A stretch of 59,602 nt of DNA from Kineosporia sp. NBRC 101731 (GTDB taxonomy: Bacteria > Actinomycetota > Actinomycetes > Actinomycetales > Kineosporiaceae). The stretch covers positions 1 to 59,602 of the forward strand of contig NZ_BSTC01000025.1 in assembly GCF_030269305.1 (NCBI RefSeq). Direction: 5' to 3'. Below, one piece after another: positions 35,435 through 43,657 of the stretch. The translations under genes were made by a program, and so were the position numbers. Each line of letters starts with the position of its first letter. The first letter of the stretch is position 1. Under the pieces are notes generated by a model. It saw only the letters and a program-made list of their open reading frames with translations. It was not told the origin of the DNA and searched no databases.

Positions 35435-36238
35435 TCAGTGGGTGAGCACCTTGGCGAGAAAGTCCGCGGCCCGGTCGTTACGCGGGTTGGTGAAGAACTG
35501 CTCGGGCGGTGCGACGTCGAGAACGCGCCCGCCGTCCATGAACACCACCCGGTCGGCCGCCTTGCGGGCGAAACCCATCTCGTGGGTGACCACGAGCATC
35601 GTCATCCCCTCGGCGGCCAGGCCGGTGAGGACGTCGAGCACCTCCTGGATCATCTCCGGGTCGAGCGCCGAGGTCGGCTCGTCGCAGAGCAGCACCTTGG
35701 GCTCCATCGCCAGGGCCCGGGCGATGGCCACTCGCTGCTGCTGGCCCCCGGAGAGCTGACCAGGGTGTTTGTGGGCGTGATCGGCCATCCCGACCCGGCC
35801 GAGCAACTCCCTGGCCAGGGCGTGGGCCCGGTCTTTGGACAGCCCGCGCACCTTGATCGGGGCCAGGGCCACGTTCTGCAGGATGGTCAGGTGCGAGAAC
35901 AGGTTGAACGACTGGAACACCATGCCGGCCTGGGCCCGCAGCTGGGCCAGCTCGCGTCCCTCGGCCGGTACCGGCTTACCGGCGACCTCGATCACCCCGG
36001 AACTGATGGTCTCCAGCCGGTTGATGCATCGGCAGAGCGTGGACTTGCCCGACCCGGAGGGGCCGATCACCACCACCACTTCGCCCAGTGCCACATCCAG
36101 ATTGATGTCGAAAAGGCACTGGAAAGAACCGAAGTGCTTATTAAGGTTACGAATCCGGATCAGTGAGTCCGAGTTCGCACCGCTGGTGTCCGCGACCGTT
36201 ACGTCCGGCTGGTTCTGGACCTGATTCCTGCCGAACAC
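35435..36238 (-). CDS. Amino acid ABC transporter ATP-binding protein
   Basis: 267 aa GlnQ-like ATPase: Walker A GPSGSGKST, Q-loop in MVFQSFNLFSHLT, signature LSGGQQQR, Walker B LLCDEPTSALD and switch His in VVTHEMGFA. A ~25-residue N-terminal extension precedes the usual LIRIRNLNKHFG start. GTG at 36238 has GGAGG 5-6 nt upstream. First gene of a five-gene operon (ATPase, binding protein, two permeases, amidotransferase) divergent from a LysR gene. Confidence 0.93.
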   Translation of the reverse strand: MFGRNQVQNQPDVTVADTSGANSDSLIRIRNLNKHFGSFQCLFDINLDVALGEVVVVIGPSGSGKSTLCRCINRLETISSGVIEVAGKPVPAEGRELAQLRAQAGMVFQSFNLFSHLTILQNVALAPIKVRGLSKDRAHALARELLGRVGMADHAHKHPGQLSGGQQQRVAIARALAMEPKVLLCDEPTSALDPEMIQEVLDVLTGLAAEGMTMLVVTHEMGFARKAADRVVFMDGGRVLDVAPPEQFFTNPRNDRAADFLAKVLTH

Positions 36239-36323
36239 GGTGACCTCCGGAGGGAACGGGGTGGGCGATGCGGTAATTAGAGCGAACGGCGCTCACCAGC
36301 GTCCAACGGGAGTTTTTTCGTGG

Positions 36324-36346
36324 ATCCATCAAGACTCTTTATGGAT
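36324..36346. promoter_or_regulatory. LysR-type T-N11-A operator candidate
   Basis: ATCCAT (36324-36329) and its reverse complement ATGGAT (36341-36346) are separated by exactly 11 nt, giving the T-N11-A core with dyad symmetry that extends to GTGG...CAC. It sits between the divergent ATPase and LysR genes, where LysR regulators normally bind. Confidence 0.6.
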
Positions 36347-36388
36347 CACGAACGCCCAGGTGAAACATGGGGCGGACATACTGGTTCG

Positions 36389-37342
36389 GTGGACGTACAG
36401 CAGCTCAAGGTGCTGGCCGAGGTGGCCCGCACTGGCTCGTACACGGCCGCCGCGGCTTCGCTGGGTTACACCCAGCCAGCAGTGAGTTACCAGATGCGAC
36501 GCCTCCAGCAGTCCCTCGGGGCGCCGGTGGTGGTGCGGGTGGGCCGGGGTCTGCAGCTCACCGAGCTCGGCGAGGTGCTGCTGCAGCACGCCGACAATGT
36601 GTTCTCGGTGATCCGCGCGGTGGAGCAGGACATGTCCTCGGCCGTGGCCCGGGGCGGTGGCCTGGTGCGGGTGGTGGCCTTCCAGAGTGGGCTCATCCGT
36701 CTGCTCCCGCCGGTGATCGACCGGCTGCGGGTGTCGCACCCGAACATCCGCATCAGTGTCACCCAGGCCGAACCGGTGGAGGCCCGGAGACTCATCCGCT
36801 CCGGCGAGGTCGAGCTGGGCCTGCTCTGCAACTGGGCCAACGAAGACCTGCCCGAGGGCGAGAGCACCATGCTGCGGCGGGAACTCATCACCGACCGGCG
36901 GTGTGTGGTGATGCCGGCCGGACATGCCCTGGCCCAGCGCAAGGCCATCGACCTGACCGAGCTGGCCGACCAGAACTGGGTGATGGAGAGTTTCCGCGAC
37001 CGCTTCATGGCGGCCTGCACCAACGCCGGTTTCAGCCCTCGCATCGTGGCCACCGTCGACGACGTGCTCACCGTCCAGGCCCTGGTGGCGAGCGGTATGG
37101 GCATCAGCATGATGAACGAGCTCGGCCTGCTCGGCCACACCCGCCCCGACCTGGTCTATCGCCCGCTGCGCGACTGGCCCTTGCGTCGTACCTACGCCCT
37201 GCTGTGGCCCGACATGGCCCGGGTGCCGGCGGTGGGCGTGGTGCTGCACGAGATCCAGGCCGTGGCCAGGGCGGTGCGCAAGAACACCCCTGGCCGCCCC
37301 GTCCCGGCCCCAGACCTGACGGGCCCCCCACCTCGTTCGTGA
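36389..37342 (+). CDS. LysR-family transcriptional regulator of the divergent importer operon
   Basis: 317 aa from GTG 36389. The N-terminal winged HTH is VDVQQLKVLAEVARTGSYTAAAASLGYTQPAVSYQMRRLQQSLGAPVVVR; a C-terminal periplasmic-binding-like effector domain follows (LVRVVAFQSGLIRLLPPVIDRL, MVLCN-like strands, and a GMGISMMNEL end). An alternative GTG at 36320 adds 23 residues but would run through the T-N11-A site. The effector may be the amino acid carried by the divergent transporter (inference from position). Confidence 0.88.
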   Translation: MDVQQLKVLAEVARTGSYTAAAASLGYTQPAVSYQMRRLQQSLGAPVVVRVGRGLQLTELGEVLLQHADNVFSVIRAVEQDMSSAVARGGGLVRVVAFQSGLIRLLPPVIDRLRVSHPNIRISVTQAEPVEARRLIRSGEVELGLLCNWANEDLPEGESTMLRRELITDRRCVVMPAGHALAQRKAIDLTELADQNWVMESFRDRFMAACTNAGFSPRIVATVDDVLTVQALVASGMGISMMNELGLLGHTRPDLVYRPLRDWPLRRTYALLWPDMARVPAVGVVLHEIQAVARAVRKNTPGRPVPAPDLTGPPPRS

Positions 37343-37385
37343 TCAGGCCAGGCGTCGCGCAGTTCCGGATCATGCGGTCGGCCCG

Positions 37386-37431
37386 CCGGGGTCCTGCCGG
37401 GACTCCGCCGGGACTCTGCCGGGACTCTGGC
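37386..37431 (+). repeat. Short tandem repeat, ctgccgggact type
   Basis: Four imperfect 12-bp copies of a cgccgggactct-like unit lie in the 195-nt gap before the YbaB gene. No hairpin or coding potential is evident, so its role is unknown. Confidence 0.5.
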
Positions 37432-37537
37432 TGGGGTGATCGACCACACTTCGCCGCTGCGGGAGGTGCGGCCGGTTGCCGGGAAGGACGAAGATAAGGG
37501 CCGACCCTTACCAGATGATCACGGAGAGCTGCATATC

Positions 37538-37987
37538 ATGACCTCACCGGCCGGCGACGACCCGAACGGCGCGGCCCAGCCGCAGGCTGACGAGATGGCC
37601 GCAGCGGTGGCCGAGTTCGCCCGGCAGCGAGACGAGTTGGCCGTGATCACCCACCGGATGGAGACGGAGACCGTCGAGGTCACCTCACCTGATGGCCTGA
37701 TCACCGTCACCAGCGCGCTCAACGGTGCGATCACCGGCCTGAGCCTCGCCGGTGAGGAGCACCGTGACCTGACCGGTGCCGCCCTGGCCGCGAAGCTGCT
37801 GGAGGCCCTGGTCACGACCCGCGAGGCCGCCCAGGCCGCCGCGCTGCAGGTGGCCGGGCCGCTCGTGGCCGGTCCTGGACCGGCCGGCACGATGGTGCCG
37901 GGCGACCCGCTGGGTGACGCCCTGGCCGATCTGGACGCGCTGTTCCGCAATCCTTTCCAGCAGCAGACCGAGCAGGACCGGCTGTGA
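37538..37987 (+). CDS. YbaB/EbfC-family protein, type VII locus copy 1
   Basis: 149 aa, mostly a helix (MAAAVAEFARQRDELAVITHRMETET) followed by strands (VEVTSPDGLITVTSALNGAITGLSLA) and another helix, the YbaB order. The Pro/Gly-rich C-terminus (LVAGPGPAGTMVPGD) is not part of the fold. YbaB proteins bind DNA in some bacteria; in actinomycetes such genes commonly accompany type VII secretion genes with unknown function. The start ATG 37538 follows GGAGAG. Its stop overlaps the next GTG by 4 nt, so the two are translated together. Confidence 0.72.
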   Translation: MTSPAGDDPNGAAQPQADEMAAAVAEFARQRDELAVITHRMETETVEVTSPDGLITVTSALNGAITGLSLAGEEHRDLTGAALAAKLLEALVTTREAAQAAALQVAGPLVAGPGPAGTMVPGDPLGDALADLDALFRNPFQQQTEQDRL

Positions 37988-40707
37988 GGCTCGGCGGCCG
38001 CGAGCCCCGGCAGAACGCGCGCCCCGCTCCGGACCCGGGCGCCTCATCGGTGGTGCGGGTCGTGCCCGGCGACCGCCGGGCGATCGGCACGATCACCGAG
38101 GCGCTGGCCGCAGCCCAGGACGGGCAGACCGTGGCCGTGGCGCCGGGGGTCTACCTGGAGAACCTGGTGATCTCCCGCCCGGTGGCGATCGTGGCCGAAC
38201 AAGGGCCGGGTACGGTCCGGATCGTCAGCCCGGCGGGGGTCATGCTGGCCGCGCCGGTGCGCATTCACGGGCTGGTGCTCACCGGTGCCACCGACGGCAA
38301 CCCCCAGCTGCGGGTGACCGGCGGGGTGGCGGAGCTGTCGGAGTGCGATGTGATCGCCGGCCGGGTCGACCTGGAGAACGAGGCCGCGGTGCGGATGACC
38401 ATGTGCCGCATCAGCAGCGCGCCCATGGTCGGCCTGCACCTGACCGCCTCCAGCCAGGCCGTGATGGACACCTGTGTGATCACGGCCATCGACGGAACCG
38501 GCGTCGTCGTCAGCGATTCCGCCCGGTTGACGTTGCAGGAGACGCAGATCCGATCCACCCGGGGCTCCGGTCTGCGGGTGCGGGGCCAGGGCCGGGTGCA
38601 GGCCGAGGGTAGCGAGTTCTCGCGCACCGGCCGCAGCGGTGTGCTGGTCGAGGACGACGCGTCGGTGATCCTGCGCGGCTGCCGGATCGAGCGCTCAGGC
38701 ACCGAGGGTCTGCGCATCCTCGGCAGCGGGCCCGCATCCGCGGCCGGTACGGCGCCGGCCGATGCCACCGGCGTCCTCCTGACCGACTGCGTGATCGAGA
38801 AGGCCACCGGCGACGGTGTTCTGGCGGGCGCGGGACAGGCCCGCCTGAGCGACTGCCGGATCGCCGGGACCGGGCGTTCCGGGGTGGTCGCGGCCGGCAC
38901 CAGCGTGCTCACGCTGGAGAACTGCGTGCTCGAGAAGATGACCGGCACCGGCGTGGTCTCCCGCGACCAGGCTCAGCTCTCGTTCAGCGACGGCTCGGTG
39001 CGCCGTAGCGGGGCGAACGGGTTCTACCTCTCCGGCAGCTCCGGTGCCCGTCTGAGCGATGTCCGGGTCGAGGAGGCCACTTTCAGCGCCGTCTGCGCGG
39101 GTGACTCGGCCCAGATCGACGTCACCGGCCTGGTGGTCGCCGGAACCCCGGAGCACGGCCTGCACATCAAGGGACGCGCGGGCGCCCGGGTGCGGGGAGG
39201 TTCCGTCCGCGCGGCCGGCCTGAGCGGTGTGCAGACCGAGGGCGATGCCGAACTCGACCTCTCCGGGACAGATCTCGAGCGCTGCGGGGTAGGGGTCTCG
39301 CTGGCGTCGCGGGAGCGGGCGACGGTGGGGAAGACCGTCATCAGTGAGAGCGAGCGTTCGGCCGTGCAGATCGGGCCGGGGGCCGGTGCCACGATCCGTG
39401 AGGTGCGCGTGCGCCGGGCCGGTACGGCCGGGATCGTGCTGGAGAAGGACGCGCGGGGCACGCTCGAGGAATGTCACATTGAGGGGGCGGGCGGTTCGGG
39501 CCTGGTGGTCTGGACCGGGGCCAGTCCCACGGTGACCCGGCTGACGGTGCGGGACACCACCAAGAACGGCATCTTCGTCGGCGACGGGGCCTCGGGAACC
39601 TACGAGGACTGCGATGTCTCGGCGAGCGGGTTCCCGGCCCTGCACGTGGGCAGGAAGGCCACCCCCACGGTGACCGGCTGGCGGATCCACGACACCGAGG
39701 CCGATCTGAGTCAGGACGAGGACGCGAATCCGGAGTTCGCGAAGATTACCGTCGCGAACGTCCAGACGTCGACGATCCCGGCGGCCGCGGTCACCGCGCG
39801 CACCGGTGCGCGACTCGAGAAGGCCACGGCCGAGGGTGCTTCCGAGGCCGAGCTGGGTGTGGACGGGTTGGCGACGACCGAGCCGCAGGAGTCGCTGGAC
39901 GAACTACACCACAAGCTGACCGAACTGGTCGGCCTGGAGCAGGTCAAGAACGATGTGAACGCGCTGGTCAAGCTCATGCAGATGGTGCGACGGCGGCAGG
40001 AGGCCGGACTGGCGGCGCCGCCGCTGAACCGGCACCTGGTGTTCGCCGGCAACCCGGGCACCGGCAAGACCACGGTGGCGCGGCTCTACGGAGGTCTGCT
40101 GGCCCGGCTCGGGGTGCTGGAGAAGGGGCACCTGGTCGAGGCCGACCGGGGCGCGCTGGTCGGCTCGTACGTCGGTCACACGGCGCCCAAGACCGAGGCG
40201 GTGTTCCGTAAGGCCCTGGGCGGCGTGCTGTTCCTCGACGAGGCGTACTCGCTCTCGCCGCCCGGGCAGTCGAACGACTTCGGTCAGGAGGCCATCGTCA
40301 CGCTGATGAAGCTGATGGAGGACTACCGCGACGAGATCGTCGTGATCGTGGCCGGGTACTCGGGCGAGATGCACCACTTCCTCAGCTCGAACCCCGGCCT
40401 GAAGTCCCGGTTCTCGCGCACCCTGGAGTTCGTTGACTACACCTCGGAGGAACTCACCCGGATTGTCGAGATGCAGGCCGCGCACCACGAGTACGACATC
40501 ACCGAGAAGACCCGTGCGTCGCTGGTGGAGTACTTCGACGCGATGGGGCGGAACGTCGGTTTCGGTAACGGCCGGGTGGCTCGTCAGCTGTTCCAGACGA
40601 TGACGGAGCGTCAGGCGGCGCGACTGGCTGACACGGACCTGTCGGAATCCTCGAACGAGCTGCTGCAGCGCATCGATCCTGCGGACATCCCTCCGCATTC
40701 GATCTGA
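37984..40707 (+). CDS. Right-handed beta-helix / EccA-like AAA ATPase fusion
   Basis: 907 aa. Residues about 20-620 form a right-handed parallel beta-helix: repeated ~22-residue turns such as NLVISRPVAIVAEQ, VELSECDVIAG and LTLENCVLEKMTGTGVV, with regular Gly/Ser/Arg-Ser-Gly turns (GRSGVVA, GTGVVS, NGFYLSG). Residues about 635-905 are a CbxX/EccA-type AAA domain: ELVGLEQVKNDVNAL, Walker A GNPGTGKTT at 689, ALVGSYVGHTA pore-type loop, Walker B FLDEAYSL near 750, and Arg-finger region LKSRFSRTLEF. Classical EccA of type VII systems has TPRs before this AAA domain; here the TPRs are replaced by a beta-helix. Cytosolic chaperone-like role in substrate handling is inferred from context. Confidence 0.85.
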   Translation: MRLGGREPRQNARPAPDPGASSVVRVVPGDRRAIGTITEALAAAQDGQTVAVAPGVYLENLVISRPVAIVAEQGPGTVRIVSPAGVMLAAPVRIHGLVLTGATDGNPQLRVTGGVAELSECDVIAGRVDLENEAAVRMTMCRISSAPMVGLHLTASSQAVMDTCVITAIDGTGVVVSDSARLTLQETQIRSTRGSGLRVRGQGRVQAEGSEFSRTGRSGVLVEDDASVILRGCRIERSGTEGLRILGSGPASAAGTAPADATGVLLTDCVIEKATGDGVLAGAGQARLSDCRIAGTGRSGVVAAGTSVLTLENCVLEKMTGTGVVSRDQAQLSFSDGSVRRSGANGFYLSGSSGARLSDVRVEEATFSAVCAGDSAQIDVTGLVVAGTPEHGLHIKGRAGARVRGGSVRAAGLSGVQTEGDAELDLSGTDLERCGVGVSLASRERATVGKTVISESERSAVQIGPGAGATIREVRVRRAGTAGIVLEKDARGTLEECHIEGAGGSGLVVWTGASPTVTRLTVRDTTKNGIFVGDGASGTYEDCDVSASGFPALHVGRKATPTVTGWRIHDTEADLSQDEDANPEFAKITVANVQTSTIPAAAVTARTGARLEKATAEGASEAELGVDGLATTEPQESLDELHHKLTELVGLEQVKNDVNALVKLMQMVRRRQEAGLAAPPLNRHLVFAGNPGTGKTTVARLYGGLLARLGVLEKGHLVEADRGALVGSYVGHTAPKTEAVFRKALGGVLFLDEAYSLSPPGQSNDFGQEAIVTLMKLMEDYRDEIVVIVAGYSGEMHHFLSSNPGLKSRFSRTLEFVDYTSEELTRIVEMQAAHHEYDITEKTRASLVEYFDAMGRNVGFGNGRVARQLFQTMTERQAARLADTDLSESSNELLQRIDPADIPPHSI

Positions 40708-40764
40708 GGTACTTTCGGTCGTTGTTCGCCTCGTGACAGCATCCGCTCTCCCTAGGAGTAGACC

Positions 40765-41715
40765 GTGAACAGCGAACCGACGACCAGGCCGGCGGAGGAC
40801 GACGACGGCAGCCGCCCGGAACTCCTCGGCCCCGGGAAGAGCCCGGTGATGGGCCGGCGTGCGATGGCCGCCGTGCCCACCCGGGGTCTGCAGGGCGTGG
40901 CCGTGATCGCCGGGTCGCTCGCGGTGGTGGCGGGCGTCGTGATCGGTGGTGTGGCGGCCGTCAGCACGGTCGCCGGCTCCGGTGGCCAAGAGCCGCAGAA
41001 CGCCTCGCTGGCCGCATCGAACGTGCAGTCGACAGCAGCCCCGATCAGCTCGGCGACCGCGTCGGACACCACCGCGACCCCGACCGCCACGCCGACGGTG
41101 CGGAAGCGGAGGACGGCCACCCAGGATGCGGTTCCGGTGCGCACCCGGACGGTGACCGAGACCGCGGCGCCGACCGGCACGGCCACGGCCAAGAAGCAGT
41201 CGTCGGCCGCGAAGAAGAAGGCCTCGACCGCTGCGAAGAAGGCTGAGGCATCGCCGAACACCACGGTGCAGTGGGTCGGCATGGTCAAGAACGAGATGGT
41301 CGCCGACCGGTGCATCGACCTGGCCGGCGTCGACGGGGTGGCCCTGGGCACCAAGCCGGTGTCGCTCGTCTGCTACCCGGGCAGCACGGACAACCAGGAG
41401 TACGAGACCATCGCGCAGGCGAACGGCTCGTTTCTCCTGCGCAACGTCAAGTCTCACTACTGCCTCGACGTTCCGGGCCGGGGCGCGGACGCTTCCGGTA
41501 CCGAGATCGGTATCAGTGACTGCCTGATCGGTGCGCAGGACAACCAGATGTTCAAGAAGCAGGCGCAGGGTAACGGTTTTTATCTCGTCAACGTCAAGAG
41601 CGGCCTATGTCTTGACATTTCGAACGAGGGTGGCAACGACAAGCTGGAGCAGGTGCTGACCTTGTTCCCGTGCTCGCCGACCGACGACCACATCTGGAAC
41701 TTCGTCACCTCCTGA
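40765..41715 (+). CDS. Membrane-anchored ricin B-lectin (CBM13-like) protein
   Basis: 316 aa: short acidic N-terminus (RPAEDDDGSR), transmembrane segment at about 40-66 (GVAVIAGSLAVVAGVVIGG), Ala/Thr/Lys linker with repeated KKKASTAAKKA (about 150-170), then a ricin-type trefoil at about 172-316 with CIDLAGVD, CYPGSTDNQEYE, CLDVPGRGAD, CLIGAQDNQMF and CLDISNEG blocks, one cysteine pair per repeat. It would display a sugar-binding domain outside the cell. GTG 40765 has AGGAG 6 nt upstream. Two other surface proteins and type VII genes surround it. Confidence 0.85.
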   Translation: MNSEPTTRPAEDDDGSRPELLGPGKSPVMGRRAMAAVPTRGLQGVAVIAGSLAVVAGVVIGGVAAVSTVAGSGGQEPQNASLAASNVQSTAAPISSATASDTTATPTATPTVRKRRTATQDAVPVRTRTVTETAAPTGTATAKKQSSAAKKKASTAAKKAEASPNTTVQWVGMVKNEMVADRCIDLAGVDGVALGTKPVSLVCYPGSTDNQEYETIAQANGSFLLRNVKSHYCLDVPGRGADASGTEIGISDCLIGAQDNQMFKKQAQGNGFYLVNVKSGLCLDISNEGGNDKLEQVLTLFPCSPTDDHIWNFVTS

Positions 41716-41798
41716 TTCGGGGTCCCGGGGCAATCCTGGAGGTATCTCCGGGCATTGTTCGGATCCGGGTTCGGGGCGTATTCGGTGGGGGAGGGGCG

Positions 41799-41826
41799 GT
41801 GCGGCCGGCTGGTCCGCCGGCCGCAC
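41799..41826. terminator. Bidirectional terminator
   Basis: Perfect 11-bp stem (41799-41809 with 41816-41826) and 6-nt loop, between the convergent ricin-lectin gene and the ART-like membrane protein gene. Confidence 0.75.
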
Positions 41827-41830
41827 ACGT

Positions 41831-42880
41831 TTATCCCACCGTCTCGGGCTCGGCGTCGGCCGTCTCGGTGAGCAGTGCGTAGGGATGCCCCGAGTCGTCG
41901 AGGCCCGGATGGGACACCGGTGACGGGGCGGGGCCGTCGATCGGCCCGACACCGGCCGTGGTGGCCCGGGTGCGTAGATGTTCCAGCACCTGGTGCTCGC
42001 GGCGACTGCGGGCCGAGGGCCGGGGCGTCTCCTCGACCAGGTACACGGTGGCGTCACCGTGCTGGTGGTCGAGGGCCAGCACCCGGAACCGGGACGCGGC
42101 GGGAAACAGCACAGTGTCGGTATGGCCGACGAGAAGCGGTGTGCGGCGTCCCGATTCGGACCAGATCACGTAATTGACCACGGGCCCGGTGCCGATCCCA
42201 CCAGCCGGGAAGGCCTCTCGCTCGGCACGGGCGAAAGCGGGCTCGATGAGCACGCTCCCGGGGAAGAACGCGTCCAGCGACACGTCACCGCGGGGCGCCC
42301 GGTGGAAGCAGGCCCCGGGGTGCACGGGCAGCCGGGTCAGGCCGGACACCAGGCAGGCCACCGTGGGCTGGTCCTCCTCGTGGTGCTGCCCGTTGCGCAG
42401 CCGGGTGTCCAGGCCGGTCAGGGCGCCGCGCAGGTAGGCGCGCAGTACCGAGAGCTCCTGCGAGATCACGGCGGAGGACGCGTTCATCAGCATCCCGCGC
42501 AGCTGCGGCGGTTTGCTCTCGATCAGCCGGATCACCTCGGCCAGATCGGCGTCCAGCTCGGAACCGGTGCGCTCGCGGCACAGCCGGCGTTCCTGAGGAG
42601 TGCTCTGGTGACCGGGCGTCACGAGGGGTGCGAACGGCCGGGTCTCGAGCATGACCAGCGGGGGAGTCGGGTCCTCGACGTCCTCGGGCGGGTCTGCCGG
42701 GTCGGCGAGCGCGTCCAGGGCGTCGAGTTCGGGGAGCTCGTCGGTCGACTCGGGGGGTTCGGCCTCGTCCACGGGGGCGGCGGCCGGCTGTGGACCCGGG
42801 CGGGTGCCCAGACCGATCAGCAGCACGCCCAGGAGGATCAGGATGATCGATGCCGCGATCGCGACCTGCTGTGCGGACAT
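41831..42880 (-). CDS. Membrane-anchored protein with ADP-ribosyltransferase-like C-terminal region
   Basis: 349 aa: a transmembrane helix at 6-26 (VAIAASIILILLGVLLIGLG), an acidic linker with EAEPPESTDELPELDALDAL, a helical region (about 100-170), and from about 185 a segment with the order of an ADP-ribosyltransferase fold: CFHRAPRG (Arg position, ~190), VLIEPAFARAEREAF (~211, where STS is expected), then TDTVLFPAASRFRVLALD (~255), which strongly resembles the EVLFPPGTRFRV strand of mono-ADP-ribosyltransferases. The catalytic Glu of ExE is replaced by Asp/Thr, so activity is doubtful. It begins at the base after the sigma factor stop (TAG then ATG), so it sits where an anti-sigma factor usually is. 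Confidence 0.65.
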   Translation of the reverse strand: MSAQQVAIAASIILILLGVLLIGLGTRPGPQPAAAPVDEAEPPESTDELPELDALDALADPADPPEDVEDPTPPLVMLETRPFAPLVTPGHQSTPQERRLCRERTGSELDADLAEVIRLIESKPPQLRGMLMNASSAVISQELSVLRAYLRGALTGLDTRLRNGQHHEEDQPTVACLVSGLTRLPVHPGACFHRAPRGDVSLDAFFPGSVLIEPAFARAEREAFPAGGIGTGPVVNYVIWSESGRRTPLLVGHTDTVLFPAASRFRVLALDHQHGDATVYLVEETPRPSARSRREHQVLEHLRTRATTAGVGPIDGPAPSPVSHPGLDDSGHPYALLTETADAEPETVG

Positions 42881-43468
42881 CTAGCCGGCCCGGAGCCCGC
42901 TCTCCAGCGCGTTCCCCCGCAGCGTACGCAGCGCGTAGAACAGCCGGCTCTTCACCGTTCCGACCGGGATACCGAGGACGGCCGCGGCCTCGGCCGCGGT
43001 GCGGTCCTTCAGATAAACCTCTTCGAGAACTGCCCGGTGTTCCGGCCAGATGGAGCTGAGCATGTCGCGTACCACCATCCCGACGAGGATCTGGTCTGTC
43101 CCGTCTGTCCCATCTTGCCGCATGGGAGTGTCGTGGTGTTGCAGCTCTACCTCGGAAGGGCGGACCTGACGCATCCGGTGGCTGTCGATCGCGACGTTCG
43201 AGGCCACCCGGCGTAGCCAGGAGTTCACCGAACCGTGCTCCGGAGTGAGCATATCGATGCGTCGCCAGGCCCGGACGAACGTTTCCTGAACAATGTCCTC
43301 CGCCCGGCCGATGTCGCCGCCGACCAGCCGGGTGGTGAAGGCCAGCAGGGCCGGACGGTGGGTGCGGACGATATCGATGAAGCGCTGTTCCTGCTCGCTC
43401 CGGGGGGTGGCCGGGACGGCCTGCGGGACGGTGGACGCGGGCCGGGTCAGTTCCGCTGTCTGCGACAT
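42881..43468 (-). CDS. ECF-subfamily RNA polymerase sigma factor
   Basis: 195 aa. Region 2 includes RPALLAFTTRLVGGDIGRAEDIVQETFVRAWRRID and SWLRRVASNVAIDSHR; region 4 includes MLSSIWPEHRAVLEEVYLKDRTAAEAAAVLGIPVGTVKSRLFYALRTL. Start ATG 43468 lacks a clear ribosome site, so a leaderless or atypical start is possible. The next gene, with no gap, encodes a membrane protein that would fit the anti-sigma position. The region upstream holds a perfect 23-bp palindrome. Confidence 0.93.
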   Translation of the reverse strand: MSQTAELTRPASTVPQAVPATPRSEQEQRFIDIVRTHRPALLAFTTRLVGGDIGRAEDIVQETFVRAWRRIDMLTPEHGSVNSWLRRVASNVAIDSHRMRQVRPSEVELQHHDTPMRQDGTDGTDQILVGMVVRDMLSSIWPEHRAVLEEVYLKDRTAAEAAAVLGIPVGTVKSRLFYALRTLRGNALESGLRAG

Positions 43469-43532
43469 GCTCAGACATTCGCAAAACCAGAGCTGTGCTC
43501 GGTATGGGGTGTGCCCTCCTCCCGGGGGGATG

Positions 43533-43555
43533 TTCCCCCGTCCAGGACGGGGGAA
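43533..43555. promoter_or_regulatory. Perfect 23-bp palindrome upstream of the sigma factor
   Basis: Arms of 11 bp (43533-43543 and 43545-43555) surround a single central base. A second, overlapping GGGGGA...TCCCCC pairing is available at 43524-43539. It is 65-87 nt before the sigma factor start. It could be an operator for a dimeric regulator or an attenuator-type hairpin of the sigma mRNA. Confidence 0.55.
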
Positions 43556-43620
43556 AACCCTATTGCCTCTGGCCGCCTCACAGCTTTATGGCCCGGCTCC
43601 CACAGCTTTCCGGGCACCGC

Positions 43621-43636
43621 CCCACAGGTCTGTGGG
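43621..43636 (-). terminator. Short stem-loop after eccC
   Basis: CCCACAG and CTGTGGG (7 bp, 2-nt loop) lie 22 nt beyond the stop of eccC on the minus strand. It could end the eccC transcript. Confidence 0.45.
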
Positions 43637-43657
43637 TGACGGAACGACTACTCCCGG

